Part shown: in pieces, positions 9,501 to 16,379 of the stretch | Position numbering within the stretch: position 1 is the first letter of the stretch | How the letters are laid out: each line of letters opens with the position of its first letter | Made by a program: the position numbers and the translations under genes | NCBI GenBank assembly: GCA_964546955.1 | Contig: CAZJLP010000015.1 | Location: 1 to 64,000 of the forward strand | Length of the DNA: 64,000 nucleotides | Reading direction: 5' to 3' | DNA from: CAZJLP01 sp964546955 | GTDB lineage: Bacteria > Verrucomicrobiota > Verrucomicrobiia > Opitutales > Opitutaceae | The notes under the pieces: model-generated | What the model was told of the DNA's origin: nothing | Databases searched by the model: none | The model's input: the letters and a program-made list of their open reading frames with translations, nothing else

Positions 9501-9731
9501 GGGAAGGGCGGAACCGTCGTCGAGAGTAACCTCTGCGCCGACATAGGCCCTGAGGTTTGCGTCGTTAGCGGCTGAATACACACGGGGGGCGCCGGCCACG
9601 ACATCCCGATCCAGCACGGCCAGCCCCGGCAGTTCGAGCGCTGCGGCGGTCTTGACCAAATCCTCCGGCTGTGAGGATCCCCGCAGAAAACTGAAGGCGG
9701 AGGAGGCGTGAAGTTCGACGTAGGAGGGCAT
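6537..9731 (-). CDS. dnaE2: Error-prone DNA polymerase DnaE2 (ImuC)
   Basis: The 1064-residue protein is a full-length C-family DNA polymerase of the DnaE2 subgroup, the catalytic subunit of the ImuABC mutasome that copies past DNA lesions. The N-terminal PHP domain begins ELHASSAFSFLRG, the DnaE2-type variant of the DnaE1 start. The palm has GRGSAANSAV, the catalytic aspartate block PDIDLDLPSGD (about 405-415) and the third aspartate in DFLGLGMM (about 559). An OB fold is near the C terminus (VTIAGSVICRQRPG). It is the last gene of the lexA-imuA-imuB-dnaE2 cluster, 70 bp after imuB. Expression is expected to be LexA-controlled through the boxes at 12687-12716. Its sequence is intact. Confidence 0.95.
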   Translation of the reverse strand: MPSYVELHASSAFSFLRGSSQPEDLVKTAAALELPGLAVLDRDVVAGAPRVYSAANDANLRAYVGAEVTLDDGSALPLLVANRTGYQNLCRLLTRAKLDARSPLIAPADLPPGVDPHERKRPCFATAEELAEQAEGLIALTGDEEGPVARALARGDVNKAAEILAALKKTFGAKNVYVEVQRRRLRGEDHRFKLLADLAAAHKLPLLATGGVVYDTKGSRKVADAFTCLRHHTLLDQAGRLLSQNSERHLRSPQEMADLFHDCPAAVANSVRLSERLEFSLRNLGYRFPDYPLPLGSDPDDYLRARTYEGARERFGRLTPQIETQLNKELALIKKLGFAGYFLIVWDICRWCRQQGVLIQGRGSAANSAVCYSLRITAVDPIKQRLLFERFLSEGRVGADGHPSWPDIDLDLPSGDLRESVIQEIYRRYAPRGAAMVANVITYRGRSAIREMGKVLGLSDDVMDRFSSLYANGDFPHTIELEDQLRLAGLAKTHPRLPALVSLYQGVYGLPRHLGQHSGGMVLCPQKLDTIVPIENASMPGRTIVQWDKDDCEELGLVKIDFLGLGMMAVLQDSLTLCQKRGGPSELYKIPTDDRATFEAMCKADTIGVFQIESRAQMSTLPRFKPREFYDVAIQVAIIRPGPIVGKLVHPIIKRRNERETVVYIDPSLEPVLKPILERTYGVILFQEQMLQIAMVLADFTGAEAEELRRAMGFNRNNNRLIKVTEKLRANLAKKNYATQVVEKIVEAVSSFAFYGFPESHAISFALLANASTWLKVHRPAEFTASLLNNQPMGFYSPATILQDGRRHGLKVRPPCILKSEWQCIVETDGALRLGLQHLKGMRENNVRAMLATRTEKPFASLNDFLARTTFTAAERRCLAAVGTLNALAGHRRAALWQIEAAWSAEETLFRHFSDELLQVAESPLLPMTLSERLNADFAEMSLTAGSHPMATIRAQLPDVLRASDLPLGRDGERVTIAGSVICRQRPGTAKGFVFVSLEDETGIANAVVRPDLFERLRLVLTQESSLRITGPLQNQEGVIHVKAEKIVPLRFAEVPEQASHDFH

Positions 9732-9801
9732 TGGCTGAGAGCAGGGCGGGGATCGTGTGGCGGATTGGAGGGTTTGGCTCTACGCTTTGAGTTCCAGGCT
9801 C

Positions 9802-11262
9802 TCAGTCATACTCCCCCGCCACAAACCACCGGCCATCCAGGTGGTTGATCACGCGGTAGATGCCACCGGTGGCCAGTTCGACGTCCCATTCTTCCTGGCT
9901 CCAGGCGCGGGCGGATTCCCACCACTCGCCGCATACGCGCCACGGGCCCAGCACGGCACGGACGGGGCCCTGCACCCGCTCGGTCCACACGAAGGCGGGC
10001 GCATTCCCGGCCAGCTCGATCTTGGCGGCCAAAGGTGGCCGAAACCGACGCAGCGAAGGTCCGCGCAGCCAGAAGTCGGCGACGGGTTCGGTCGAACCCA
10101 CCGCGTCCGCTGGTGGCACTAAACTGACGGCATCGGGTTTGTGCGTGTTGTCCAATTGCGGCGTGCCCACTCGCCCCGAACCCACGATGGCTACGGCGCG
10201 GGCCAACGTTTCGGCGAAACCGTGGGCGTCTACCAATGCACTGTCGAAGAGGCCTGGCTGGCGGGTCAGCGGCCGGCTGGGAGCAATACGGAGTTCCACC
10301 TTCTCGATGGCGCTTTCCGCGCGCAGGCTTTGGAGGTACGTGTGCAGCGCGCGAAATAATACTTCCGGATTGGTGCTCGGCTCGGGGAGACGAAAACCGC
10401 GTTCGACGGTCTGCTCGTTGGCGCAAAAAAGAACGAGGGTGAGTTCCGCTGCCGCCAGGCCGGCGTTCGAGAGCTCGAGGCTGAGCCGGTCGATGAAACG
10501 CCGGAGGACGAAGAGCAAGGGTTCGAGCGTCTCGATTTCGTGTTCGAATTCGAGGCGCGCGCGGAAGTCACGAGGCAAAGCCGCCAGTTGAAGGGGCCGG
10601 GTCGTTTCGCCCGCGGCGCGCTCCCACAGCGCCAGGCCCCGCGGGCCGAGACGCTGCGTGATATCCGCTTTCGACAACGCGGTGAGATCGCCGAGCGTTC
10701 GTAAACCCCAGCCTCGCAAAATGGCCATGAGATCAGGCGGCGGCTCGGCGAAGTCCAGCGGCAACGGTTCGAGGAACGCGCGTCGATTGTGAATCGCGAG
10801 AAAAGGCGCGGCTTGACGTGCCGCGTACAAAGCGAGCAACGGCGTGGAAGCCAGGCCGGCCGTGCCCGTCAAACCGCCCGTTTCCAATCGATCCAGTGCT
10901 GTGCGAAGAAGTGTCTCCCGCTCCTTTGCCGGATGACCGGCCATATCGAGCGTGACCGTGCCCGGAGCGGTCGCTTCGACGGAGGGCGACACGGAAAAGC
11001 CGATCGCCAGCAAGGTTCCCATCGCCTCGGCTTCGGCATCCGGTTGAGGAGAACAGAAAGCCAGACCCGCGCACCGAGCCAGCGCTTGCGGGCCCGAAAG
11101 ACCTGCTTCGACTCCTTGCGCCTGAGCGCGCGCATTGCAGGCGGACACCGTTGCGTTGCGCCGCTCGCCGGTGAGCAACGCCACGGGGCGATTGTGAAGA
11201 TCGTTGCGCGCGCGAAGCACGGCTTGGAGGGAAAAGGAAGGAAGGTGGAGAGTGGCGAGCAT
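9802..11262 (-). CDS. imuB: ImuB, inactive Y-family polymerase homologue
   Basis: The 486-residue protein has the Y-family polymerase fold but acts in known systems as a hub that links ImuA, DnaE2 and the sliding clamp. The N terminus MLATLHLPSFSLQAVL lacks the acidic metal-binding residues of Pol IV/V, as does the region that aligns with the second acidic motif (TVTLDMAG instead of SIDEAYLD), so polymerase activity is not expected. A clamp-binding motif QPGLFD lies near residue 335. The C terminus (WRVCGEWWES...RWFVAGEYD) is typical of ImuB. An in-frame open stretch continues upstream to 11790, but homology begins at the ATG at 11262. The upstream part crosses a repeat and overlaps imuA, so it was excluded. 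Confidence 0.92.
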   Translation of the reverse strand: MLATLHLPSFSLQAVLRARNDLHNRPVALLTGERRNATVSACNARAQAQGVEAGLSGPQALARCAGLAFCSPQPDAEAEAMGTLLAIGFSVSPSVEATAPGTVTLDMAGHPAKERETLLRTALDRLETGGLTGTAGLASTPLLALYAARQAAPFLAIHNRRAFLEPLPLDFAEPPPDLMAILRGWGLRTLGDLTALSKADITQRLGPRGLALWERAAGETTRPLQLAALPRDFRARLEFEHEIETLEPLLFVLRRFIDRLSLELSNAGLAAAELTLVLFCANEQTVERGFRLPEPSTNPEVLFRALHTYLQSLRAESAIEKVELRIAPSRPLTRQPGLFDSALVDAHGFAETLARAVAIVGSGRVGTPQLDNTHKPDAVSLVPPADAVGSTEPVADFWLRGPSLRRFRPPLAAKIELAGNAPAFVWTERVQGPVRAVLGPWRVCGEWWESARAWSQEEWDVELATGGIYRVINHLDGRWFVAGEYD

Positions 11263-11308
11263 GTAGGCAGAGAGGACAGAGGATAACGGAGAGAGGATGA
11301 TGCCCTGG

Positions 11309-11395
11309 CTCTCGTACTCGTGCTCATCCCAGTATCGCTTATGCTTTATGCTGGTTGGGCGAGAACGAGTACGAGTACGAGTACGAGAACGATTT
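11309..11395. repeat. Hexamer-based inverted repeat between imuA and imuB
   Basis: The left arm at 11309-11331 (CTCGTACTCGTGCTCATCCC) pairs with the inner half of the right arm at 11356-11395, where GAGAAC/GAGTAC units run in tandem and end in GAGAACGATTT. The same arm ending and hexamer units appear in the 131-bp element at 26153-26283, so the two are related. The left arm here is shorter. The element lies inside the presumed lexA-imuA-imuB-dnaE2 transcript, where it would fold into a hairpin. Confidence 0.7.
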
Positions 11396-11420
11396 CGGGG
11401 CGCTGAGCATTGCTCCGGTG

Positions 11421-12065
11421 CTACCCACTTGCCGCCAGCACGCGCTGGCGCTGCACGTGCAACTCTAGATGCGCGGTGAGTTCGGCGCGCGGCGTCGCGA
11501 ACTCGGCCAACGTTTGCGATTGTTCGAGCGAAAAACGGAGCTGGGCGCTTGGCACGAGCGGCCGCGGAGTCTCGACGAACAGCGCGAGATTGCTTTGCTC
11601 CGCGGCGCGCTGCAGACGGTACCACAACGGTGCGGGAATACGCCGGAGCTGTCTCTCCCCGGTGTGACGAAGATCGAGCGCCACCAGGCCGAGATTCGCA
11701 TCGCGTGCGAAGAGATCCGCCGCCTGCATCGCCTCGTCGGCCGCTTTGCACCGCACCCAGACCACGTGCGCCAAGTACTCGGCCGGCCACGATTGCGGAT
11801 CGAATTCATCGTTGCCGTCGATCAACGCGACGCGCAGCCGTTGTTCGCGGCTCGAGCGCAGCAATTGCCCCAACACGAGTTGTCCGCCGCAACTGGGGGC
11901 GGCGCAGACGATTTCCGTCAGCGCGCCCCGCGGGAGGCCGCCACAGACGTCGTCGACTGCGCCCAAGCCGGTGGCCAGCACGCTGGCCGAGGTCCGCGGA
12001 GCGGACGGAAAACGCTCGGCGAGGAGCTGCCGCAGCGCGGCGACGTTGGAAGACGGAGACGGCAT
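11421..12065 (-). CDS. imuA: ImuA, RecA-like mutasome accessory protein
   Basis: The 214-residue protein is a RecA/SulA-like partner of ImuB and DnaE2 in translesion synthesis. The identifying segment is VLATGLGAVDDVCGGLPRGALTEIV, broken here as TGLGAVDDVCGG and LPRGALTEI, a RecA-superfamily entry strand. The P-loop position reads APSCGGQLVLGQ and lacks the Lys and Thr/Ser of GxxxxGKT, so nucleotide binding is doubtful. The body contains LRVALIDGNDEF and the C-terminal half contains ALFVETPRPLVPSAQLRF. It starts 13 bp after the lexA stop, which indicates cotranscription, and is followed by a 158-bp spacer carrying a hexamer inverted repeat. The name rests on fold remnants plus position in the cassette. 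Confidence 0.85.
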   Translation of the reverse strand: MPSPSSNVAALRQLLAERFPSAPRTSASVLATGLGAVDDVCGGLPRGALTEIVCAAPSCGGQLVLGQLLRSSREQRLRVALIDGNDEFDPQSWPAEYLAHVVWVRCKAADEAMQAADLFARDANLGLVALDLRHTGERQLRRIPAPLWYRLQRAAEQSNLALFVETPRPLVPSAQLRFSLEQSQTLAEFATPRAELTAHLELHVQRQRVLAASG

Positions 12066-12078
12066 GTCGACGGGGTCT

Positions 12079-12684
12079 TCATCGTTTGCCGCGACCGATC
12101 AGGCCCACGAGGACGCCCTGACTTTCCAGGCGTTCGGGTTTGAGGTCGGGATAACGCGGATTTGCCGCGCGTAAAAGAGGGCGCCCGCGTTCGACGACGT
12201 AGCGTTTCAGGGTGGTGGTGGTCCCGTCGACGAGCGCCGCGATGATCTCTCCGGGTTTCGGTTCGCGCGTTTCCAGCAGCGCAATGTCGCCCGCGACAAT
12301 ATGCGCACCGATCATCGAGTCGCCACTTACCGCCAGGGCCCAATATTTTTTCCGTGGCGAAAGTCCGAAAAGAGCAGGGTCGATCGAAACCGTTTCATCG
12401 GGGATCTGCGCGTCGGTGTCGGCCGGGCGTCCGGCGGGAATGGTGCCGTAAAGAGGGAGATCGACAAAATGAGCCTGCACTTCCTTGACCTTGATTCCCC
12501 ATGAACGGTCGCCCAACTGCTCAATCAATCCACGCTTGGCCAGCGCCCGGAGGTGCTGCATGGCCGACGTCTGGCTGCTGAAACCGAAGTGCTGCGAAAT
12601 CTGCCGCGTCGAAGGAGGCACACCCTCTCGCGCCTGGTAGCTGCGGAGAAAATCGAGGACAGCTTCTTGGCGTTCGGTCAACAT
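12079..12684 (-). CDS. lexA: LexA repressor (SOS regulator, self-cleaving)
   Basis: The product is 201 residues from the ATG at 12684. A TTG three codons upstream (12693) is possible but falls inside a LexA box. The N-terminal winged HTH is RQEAVLDFLRSYQ...STRQISQHFGFSS. The C-terminal S24 peptidase has cleavage site Ala84-Gly85 (TIPAGRP), nucleophile Ser123 (VSGDSM) and Lys160 (TTTLKR), so RecA-stimulated self-cleavage should work. It heads the lexA-imuA-imuB-dnaE2 cluster. Two LexA boxes directly upstream indicate autoregulation and SOS control of the whole cluster. No clear Shine-Dalgarno is present, so the transcript may be leaderless or nearly so. Confidence 0.95.
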   Translation of the reverse strand: MLTERQEAVLDFLRSYQAREGVPPSTRQISQHFGFSSQTSAMQHLRALAKRGLIEQLGDRSWGIKVKEVQAHFVDLPLYGTIPAGRPADTDAQIPDETVSIDPALFGLSPRKKYWALAVSGDSMIGAHIVAGDIALLETREPKPGEIIAALVDGTTTTLKRYVVERGRPLLRAANPRYPDLKPERLESQGVLVGLIGRGKR

Positions 12685-12686
12685 TA

Positions 12687-12716
12687 CGTTCAAGTGAACA
12701 TGTGTTCAGATGAACA
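12687..12716. promoter_or_regulatory. Two tandem LexA boxes (SOS operator)
   Basis: TGTTC-AGAT-GAACA (12703-12716) is a perfect TGTTC-N4-GAACA palindrome. CGTTC-AAGT-GAACA (12687-12700) differs by one base. Their centres are 16 bp apart. This matches the LexA motif reported for Verrucomicrobia. The boxes sit 3-32 bp upstream of the lexA ATG and in the interval before the divergent udgX gene, so they could repress both. Confidence 0.9.
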
Positions 12717-12911
12717 CAAGGCAAGTCACATTCGCCTTAGGTCCGGAAGCGGGCCAGTGCGTGCAGCTTACGTGCGACTTTTCATGGTGTTTCACCGTTG
12801 TTCTCGGTGGACGAATAGACTCAGACGGGGATGGCGCGTTGCTTGGCGCTAGGTGAAGGGGCCAAGGTCTGTCCTGAACCGCTGAAGTCGAAACAGGTCT
12901 GTCGAGCTACC

Positions 12912-13535
12912 ATGCCGGCTACAGAAAAAATCGCGACTGCGGCGCCGCTTATACCGCCGAGGCCAACGACCAAGTCATTGCGCGCGGCCGCTGCCGGCTG
13001 CCGGGCGTGCCCGCTTTGGAAGCTCGGCACGCAGACCGTTTTTGGGGAGGGGCCCGCCCGCGCGCGTATCGTCATGGTAGGGGAGCAGCCCGGGGATAAG
13101 GAGGATCTCGCCGGTAAACCGTTTGTCGGGCCTGCGGGTCAGCTGCTCGATCGCGCGCTGGCCGAAGCGGGGATCGATCGAGGGGAAGTGTATGTCACAA
13201 ACACGGTGAAACACTTCAAATGGGTGCCCGCCGGAAAACGTCGCCTCCACCAAAAACCGAATGCCCGGGAAATCGCCGCGTGCCGCCCGTGGCTCGATGC
13301 GGAGCTGGCGGTCCTCAAGCCTGACGTGGTGGTAGCGCTGGGAGCGACGGCCGCCCAAACCCTGGCCGGACCTCAATTTCGCGTCACGAAGGACCGGGGA
13401 AAACTTTTGGCCTTTCCCTGGGCCGAACAGTTTTTGGCCACCGTGCACCCCTCTTCCATTCTGCGGATGCACGATGAGGAACGAGCTGCCGCGTTCAGCG
13501 AATTCGTAGCCGACTTGAAAAAAATACCAAGGTAG
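12912..13535 (+). CDS. udgX: UdgX-type uracil-DNA glycosylase
   Basis: From the ATG at 12912 the protein is 207 residues. An upstream ATG at 12831 in the same frame would add 27 residues without homology. It belongs to the UDG superfamily near family 4, but has the marks of UdgX. Motif 1 is GEQPGDKED (58-66), and an Arg/His loop KRRLHQKP (109-116) has His113 at the position that forms a covalent bond with the uracil-derived abasic site in mycobacterial UdgX. Motif HPSSILR is at 179-185. Fe-S ligands are Cys30, Cys33 and Cys124; the fourth family-4 cysteine is replaced by VKHFKW (His101). The gene is divergent from lexA across the LexA boxes, which suggests a place in the damage response. Confidence 0.88.
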   Translation: MPATEKIATAAPLIPPRPTTKSLRAAAAGCRACPLWKLGTQTVFGEGPARARIVMVGEQPGDKEDLAGKPFVGPAGQLLDRALAEAGIDRGEVYVTNTVKHFKWVPAGKRRLHQKPNAREIAACRPWLDAELAVLKPDVVVALGATAAQTLAGPQFRVTKDRGKLLAFPWAEQFLATVHPSSILRMHDEERAAAFSEFVADLKKIPR

Positions 13536-13864
13536 AACGCGGCGAGCGTCGTTCTCATCGCCTTAGGAACTCAGAGTTTGAAGGTAGGCCGAGACGTTCC
13601 CGATTCGCCGTCGTCATGTTGGCGTCGATAACGCATAGGATTGCCGCGCAGTTTCGTCTACAGCTGCGAAACTATCGAGATCGCTTCACGGCGAGCCGGG
13701 GACGTCTCGCCCTACCTCAAACTTTCGGTTTCCGCTGACGCGTCCCGCGCGCGTAACGCCAACGTACTATTTCCGCCGCGGATTGAGAGTTGCCCTTTTT
13801 CCAGGAAGAGGGCGAAAGTGGCGCAATCCTGGGCATGGGGCCCGGGGCTTGCTTGCTTTGCTCT
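13536..13864. other. Intergenic region
   Basis: This 329-bp gap lies between udgX and the DoxX gene. It holds a GGCGAnCCGG...CTCGCCCTACC repeat at 13690-13716. In-frame open sequence upstream of the DoxX start (from 13790) shows no family similarity. No RNA gene or strong promoter was recognised. Confidence 0.5.
13690..13716. repeat. GGCGAnCCGG...CTCGCCCTACC motif, copy 2
   Basis: The 27-bp copy of the motif also seen at 6336-6360 has ends GGCGAGCCGG and TCTCGCCCTACC. It is intergenic and imperfectly palindromic. It probably belongs to a dispersed family in this genome. Confidence 0.4.
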
Positions 13865-14281
13865 ATGAAAAAATTGTTTCAACTCAGCTTCATCCCGGTC
13901 AGCGCCGATGCCGCTCTGCTGATCCTGCGTCTGTGGTTCGGTGGAATGATGATCACTCACGGCTGGGCCAAGGTCATGAATTTCGGGGAGTACTCCGGGA
14001 AGTTTTTGAATTTTCTCGGGCTGGGCACGCAAACAAGTCTCGTCCTGGCAATTTTCGGCGAGTTGGTTTGCCCGATCCTGCTTGTACTCGGTTTGTTTAC
14101 CCGTTTCGCCGCTTTGGTCGCTGGCTTCACCATGGGGGTCGCTTTTTTCATCGGACATAATGGAAAACTCGTCGGTGACGGTAACGGCGAGACGGCTTTC
14201 CTTTATATGGGAGCTTATTTTGCGCTGCTCTTGGCCGGCGCGGGTCGGTTCTCGATCGATCGGAAGATGGGGAGCCCCTGA
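13865..14281 (+). CDS. DoxX family membrane protein
   Basis: The 138-residue protein begins MKKLFQLSFIPVSADAALL and has four hydrophobic segments, as in DoxX/SURF4-like inner-membrane proteins. Diagnostic blocks are LRLWFGGMMITHGWAKV (TM1), FGELVCPILLVLGLFTRFAAL (TM2-3, given here as two halves FGELVCPILL and VLGLFTRFA) and GAYFALLLAGAGRFSIDR at the C terminus. Members are variously linked to redox, sulfur or lipid metabolism, so no specific reaction can be assigned. The open frame extends 25 codons upstream, but the ATG at 13865, followed by a lysine-rich start and first membrane segment, is the natural start. Confidence 0.85.
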   Translation: MKKLFQLSFIPVSADAALLILRLWFGGMMITHGWAKVMNFGEYSGKFLNFLGLGTQTSLVLAIFGELVCPILLVLGLFTRFAALVAGFTMGVAFFIGHNGKLVGDGNGETAFLYMGAYFALLLAGAGRFSIDRKMGSP

Positions 14282-14464
14282 GGCACGCCGTAGTGGTTGG
14301 TCGGTCGCCAGTAGTGCGGACAAATCAGTCGAGGGGCGACGGACACTGTCGGGAACAAATGACCAATGACTAACGCCAGTCTTCGGCGTCGCTGAAGGCT
14401 GTCGTGATTAAGGAGGATGAGAACAGGTTTGGCATTGGCTTTCGCGAGACCAACCTCGTCCCCC

Positions 14465-15169
14465 ATGTCACTCCTTACCCGCATCACCCCCTGTCTTCTT
14501 GCGGCTGGCTTCGTTGCAGCCGGCCTTCCCGCGTTCGCGCAGGAAAAATGGGTTTCCCTTTTCGACGGGAAATCCTTGAACGGCTGGCGCCAGCTTGATG
14601 GCACCGCGAAATACGAGGTGCGCGATGGCGCGATTGTCGGGGTGGTGACGGAAGGATCGAAAATGAATTCCTTCCTGGTGACGGAGCAACAGTTCGAGGA
14701 CTTCGTTTTCGAATGCGAATTCAAGCCCGATGCCGGGATCAATTCGGGAGTGCAATTCCGCAGCGTGCCGGCCGATGAAAAGGTCAAGCGCGTCTACGGT
14801 TACCAGTATGAGATCGACCCGAATCCGCGTGCGTTGACCGCGGGCGTGCAGGAGGAAGGGCGCCGCACCTGGCTTTCTCCGAGTGCCAACAGCGGCGATT
14901 CGGCCAAGGAATTCGCGAAAAAATACGGCCATCTCCTCAAGATAGGCGAATGGAATACGCTGAAGATCGAGGCTCGCGGCACCGCAATCCGCACCTGGCT
15001 AAACGGCACGTTAACCGTGGACTTTCGCGACACCGCCGAAAATCGCGTCCGCCGGGGCTTCATCGGATTGCAGATCCATCGCACCAGCGACACCAAGCTC
15101 TATGGAAAGGTCTGCGCGTTCCGCAACTTGCGCATAAACGTTCTGGAGCCTAAGCCGGAGAATAATTAG
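14465..15169 (+). CDS. Secreted DUF1080 (3-keto-disaccharide hydrolase-like) protein
   Basis: The product, 234 residues from the ATG at 14465, carries a signal peptide (MSLLTRITPCLLAAGFVAAG, cleaved after AFA). The single DUF1080 domain is a concanavalin-like jelly roll: WVSLFDGKSLNGWRQ at the start, then DAGINSGVQFRS, GYQYEIDP and GEWNTLKIEARG, ending RGFIGLQIH. Some family members act on 3-keto-glycosides, and the family is abundant in Planctomycetes and Verrucomicrobia. A second in-frame ATG at 14417 directly abuts AGGAGG (14411-14416), too close for a normal ribosome site. The downstream start that exposes the signal peptide is preferred. Confidence 0.85.
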   Translation: MSLLTRITPCLLAAGFVAAGLPAFAQEKWVSLFDGKSLNGWRQLDGTAKYEVRDGAIVGVVTEGSKMNSFLVTEQQFEDFVFECEFKPDAGINSGVQFRSVPADEKVKRVYGYQYEIDPNPRALTAGVQEEGRRTWLSPSANSGDSAKEFAKKYGHLLKIGEWNTLKIEARGTAIRTWLNGTLTVDFRDTAENRVRRGFIGLQIHRTSDTKLYGKVCAFRNLRINVLEPKPENN

Positions 15170-15279
15170 TTAGCCTCTAAGGAATCGCGCCGTCTTTGCT
15201 CAGGCTGGGTCGGTGGCCTGTGGGCAACGTCGAAAATTAAGCTCTTTATCGTCCGCGGTCCTCGTCCTAATTTATCCCC

Positions 15280-16299
15280 GTGAACCGGACCGACCGTCTC
15301 GTTGCGATGGTGATGTACCTCCAAGGGCGACGCTTGGTGAAGGCGGAGGAGCTGGCGCAACACTTCGAGATCAGCGTACGCACCGTCTACCGCGACATCA
15401 GCGCCCTCGGCGAAGCGGGCGTTCCTATTTCGGGGGAGGCCGGTGTCGGTTATTCGCTGGTGAAAGGTTATCATCTGCCGCCGGTCTCTCTCACCGCCGA
15501 GGAGGCGGGCGCTTTGTTTGTGGGGGGCGAAATGGTCAAACGTTTCACCGACGCATCGCTGCACGCTCCGACGGAGTCCGCGTTGCTCAAATTGAGAGCG
15601 GTCCTGCCGCGGGACCGCCAGGAGCACCTGGAACGGCTGATTCAGCACACGATTATTCTGGGTTCGCCGGTTTCGCAGGGGGTCGCCCCCGCGGATCGTC
15701 AATGGTTGCTCTCGCTGCAAAACGCGGTGGTTCATCGCCGGGTCGTCCGGCTGGCTTACCGCGCGCGTAACCAAAATGAAGATACGCCCCGCGAGATCGA
15801 GCCGCTCGGGGTGGTATTTTATGGTGGAGCCTGGTATGTCGTGGCCTGGTGCCGGCTGAGGCAAAATCTGCGCCATTTCCGCCTGGATCGAATGGCCCGT
15901 GTCGATCTTTTGGCCGAGACTTTTCCGCCACGGCCCGATTTTTCCCTGGCCAAACATTTGGCGGAAACGGTGGCGAGCGACCAATCGATCCCCGTTCGCG
16001 TCTGGTTTAGTCGGAGGGTGCTCGATCGAGCCCGCCGGGAAAGCTTTGCGGGGCTTGTGGAAGAACGCTCGGCGGGAGAGGGCTCTGAGTTCTCGCTCAT
16101 GACCTTCTCGCTCGAATGGATGGCGTCGTGGCTTTTGTCATTTGGCTTGGAAGCGGAGGCGCTCGAACCCCCGAAATTACGCACCCTCGTGCGCACGAAA
16201 GCCGAGGAAGTCGCACGGATTTACGAAAGCCGGTTGCACTTGAAGTCCAGCGCGCGGGTCGGTCGGGTGGAAATCTTAACGACCGCCCCGCTCTCCTGA
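15280..16299 (+). CDS. WYL-domain transcriptional regulator (YafY type)
   Basis: This 339-residue regulator has an N-terminal HTH_11 domain (residues 2-60: RLVAMVMYLQGRRLVKAEEL, then SVRTVYRDISAL). A WYL domain follows at about 150-215, with GVVFYGGAWYVVAWCRLRQ and RHFRLDRM, and a C-terminal extension (WCX region). WYL domains sense small ligands or nucleic acids. The start codon is GTG at 15280. A VOC-family gene lies 80 bp downstream on the same strand. YafY-type regulators are often paired with glyoxalase-like genes, so that gene is a plausible target. Confidence 0.9.
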   Translation: MNRTDRLVAMVMYLQGRRLVKAEELAQHFEISVRTVYRDISALGEAGVPISGEAGVGYSLVKGYHLPPVSLTAEEAGALFVGGEMVKRFTDASLHAPTESALLKLRAVLPRDRQEHLERLIQHTIILGSPVSQGVAPADRQWLLSLQNAVVHRRVVRLAYRARNQNEDTPREIEPLGVVFYGGAWYVVAWCRLRQNLRHFRLDRMARVDLLAETFPPRPDFSLAKHLAETVASDQSIPVRVWFSRRVLDRARRESFAGLVEERSAGEGSEFSLMTFSLEWMASWLLSFGLEAEALEPPKLRTLVRTKAEEVARIYESRLHLKSSARVGRVEILTTAPLS

Positions 16300-16365
16300 C
16301 ATAGGGTTGTCAGCAGCGGGAGATAAGGTGGGCGCCGTTCATCACAACGCAGCTTCCTGAACGAC

Positions 16366-16373
16366 AAGGAGGG
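16366..16373 (+). promoter_or_regulatory. Strong Shine-Dalgarno of the VOC gene
   Basis: AAGGAGGG lies 6 bases before the ATG at 16380. This is notable because most genes in the window lack a clear ribosome site. It fixes the start of the VOC protein. Confidence 0.7.
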
Positions 16374-16379
16374 ACCACC

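Noticed and set aside
9802..11262. Active Pol IV/V (DinB/UmuC) polymerase
   Set aside because: The acidic catalytic residues are missing and the context and C terminus fit ImuB.
11356..11395. Tandem GAGTAC units as a CRISPR array
   Set aside because: Units are 6 bp with no spacers and no cas genes nearby.
11263..11790. N-terminal extension of ImuB
   Set aside because: The extra 176 codons cross a repeat and overlap imuA in another frame; homology starts at the ATG at 11262.
12912..13535. Ordinary family 4 uracil-DNA glycosylase
   Set aside because: The KRRLH loop and replacement of one cluster cysteine point to UdgX instead.
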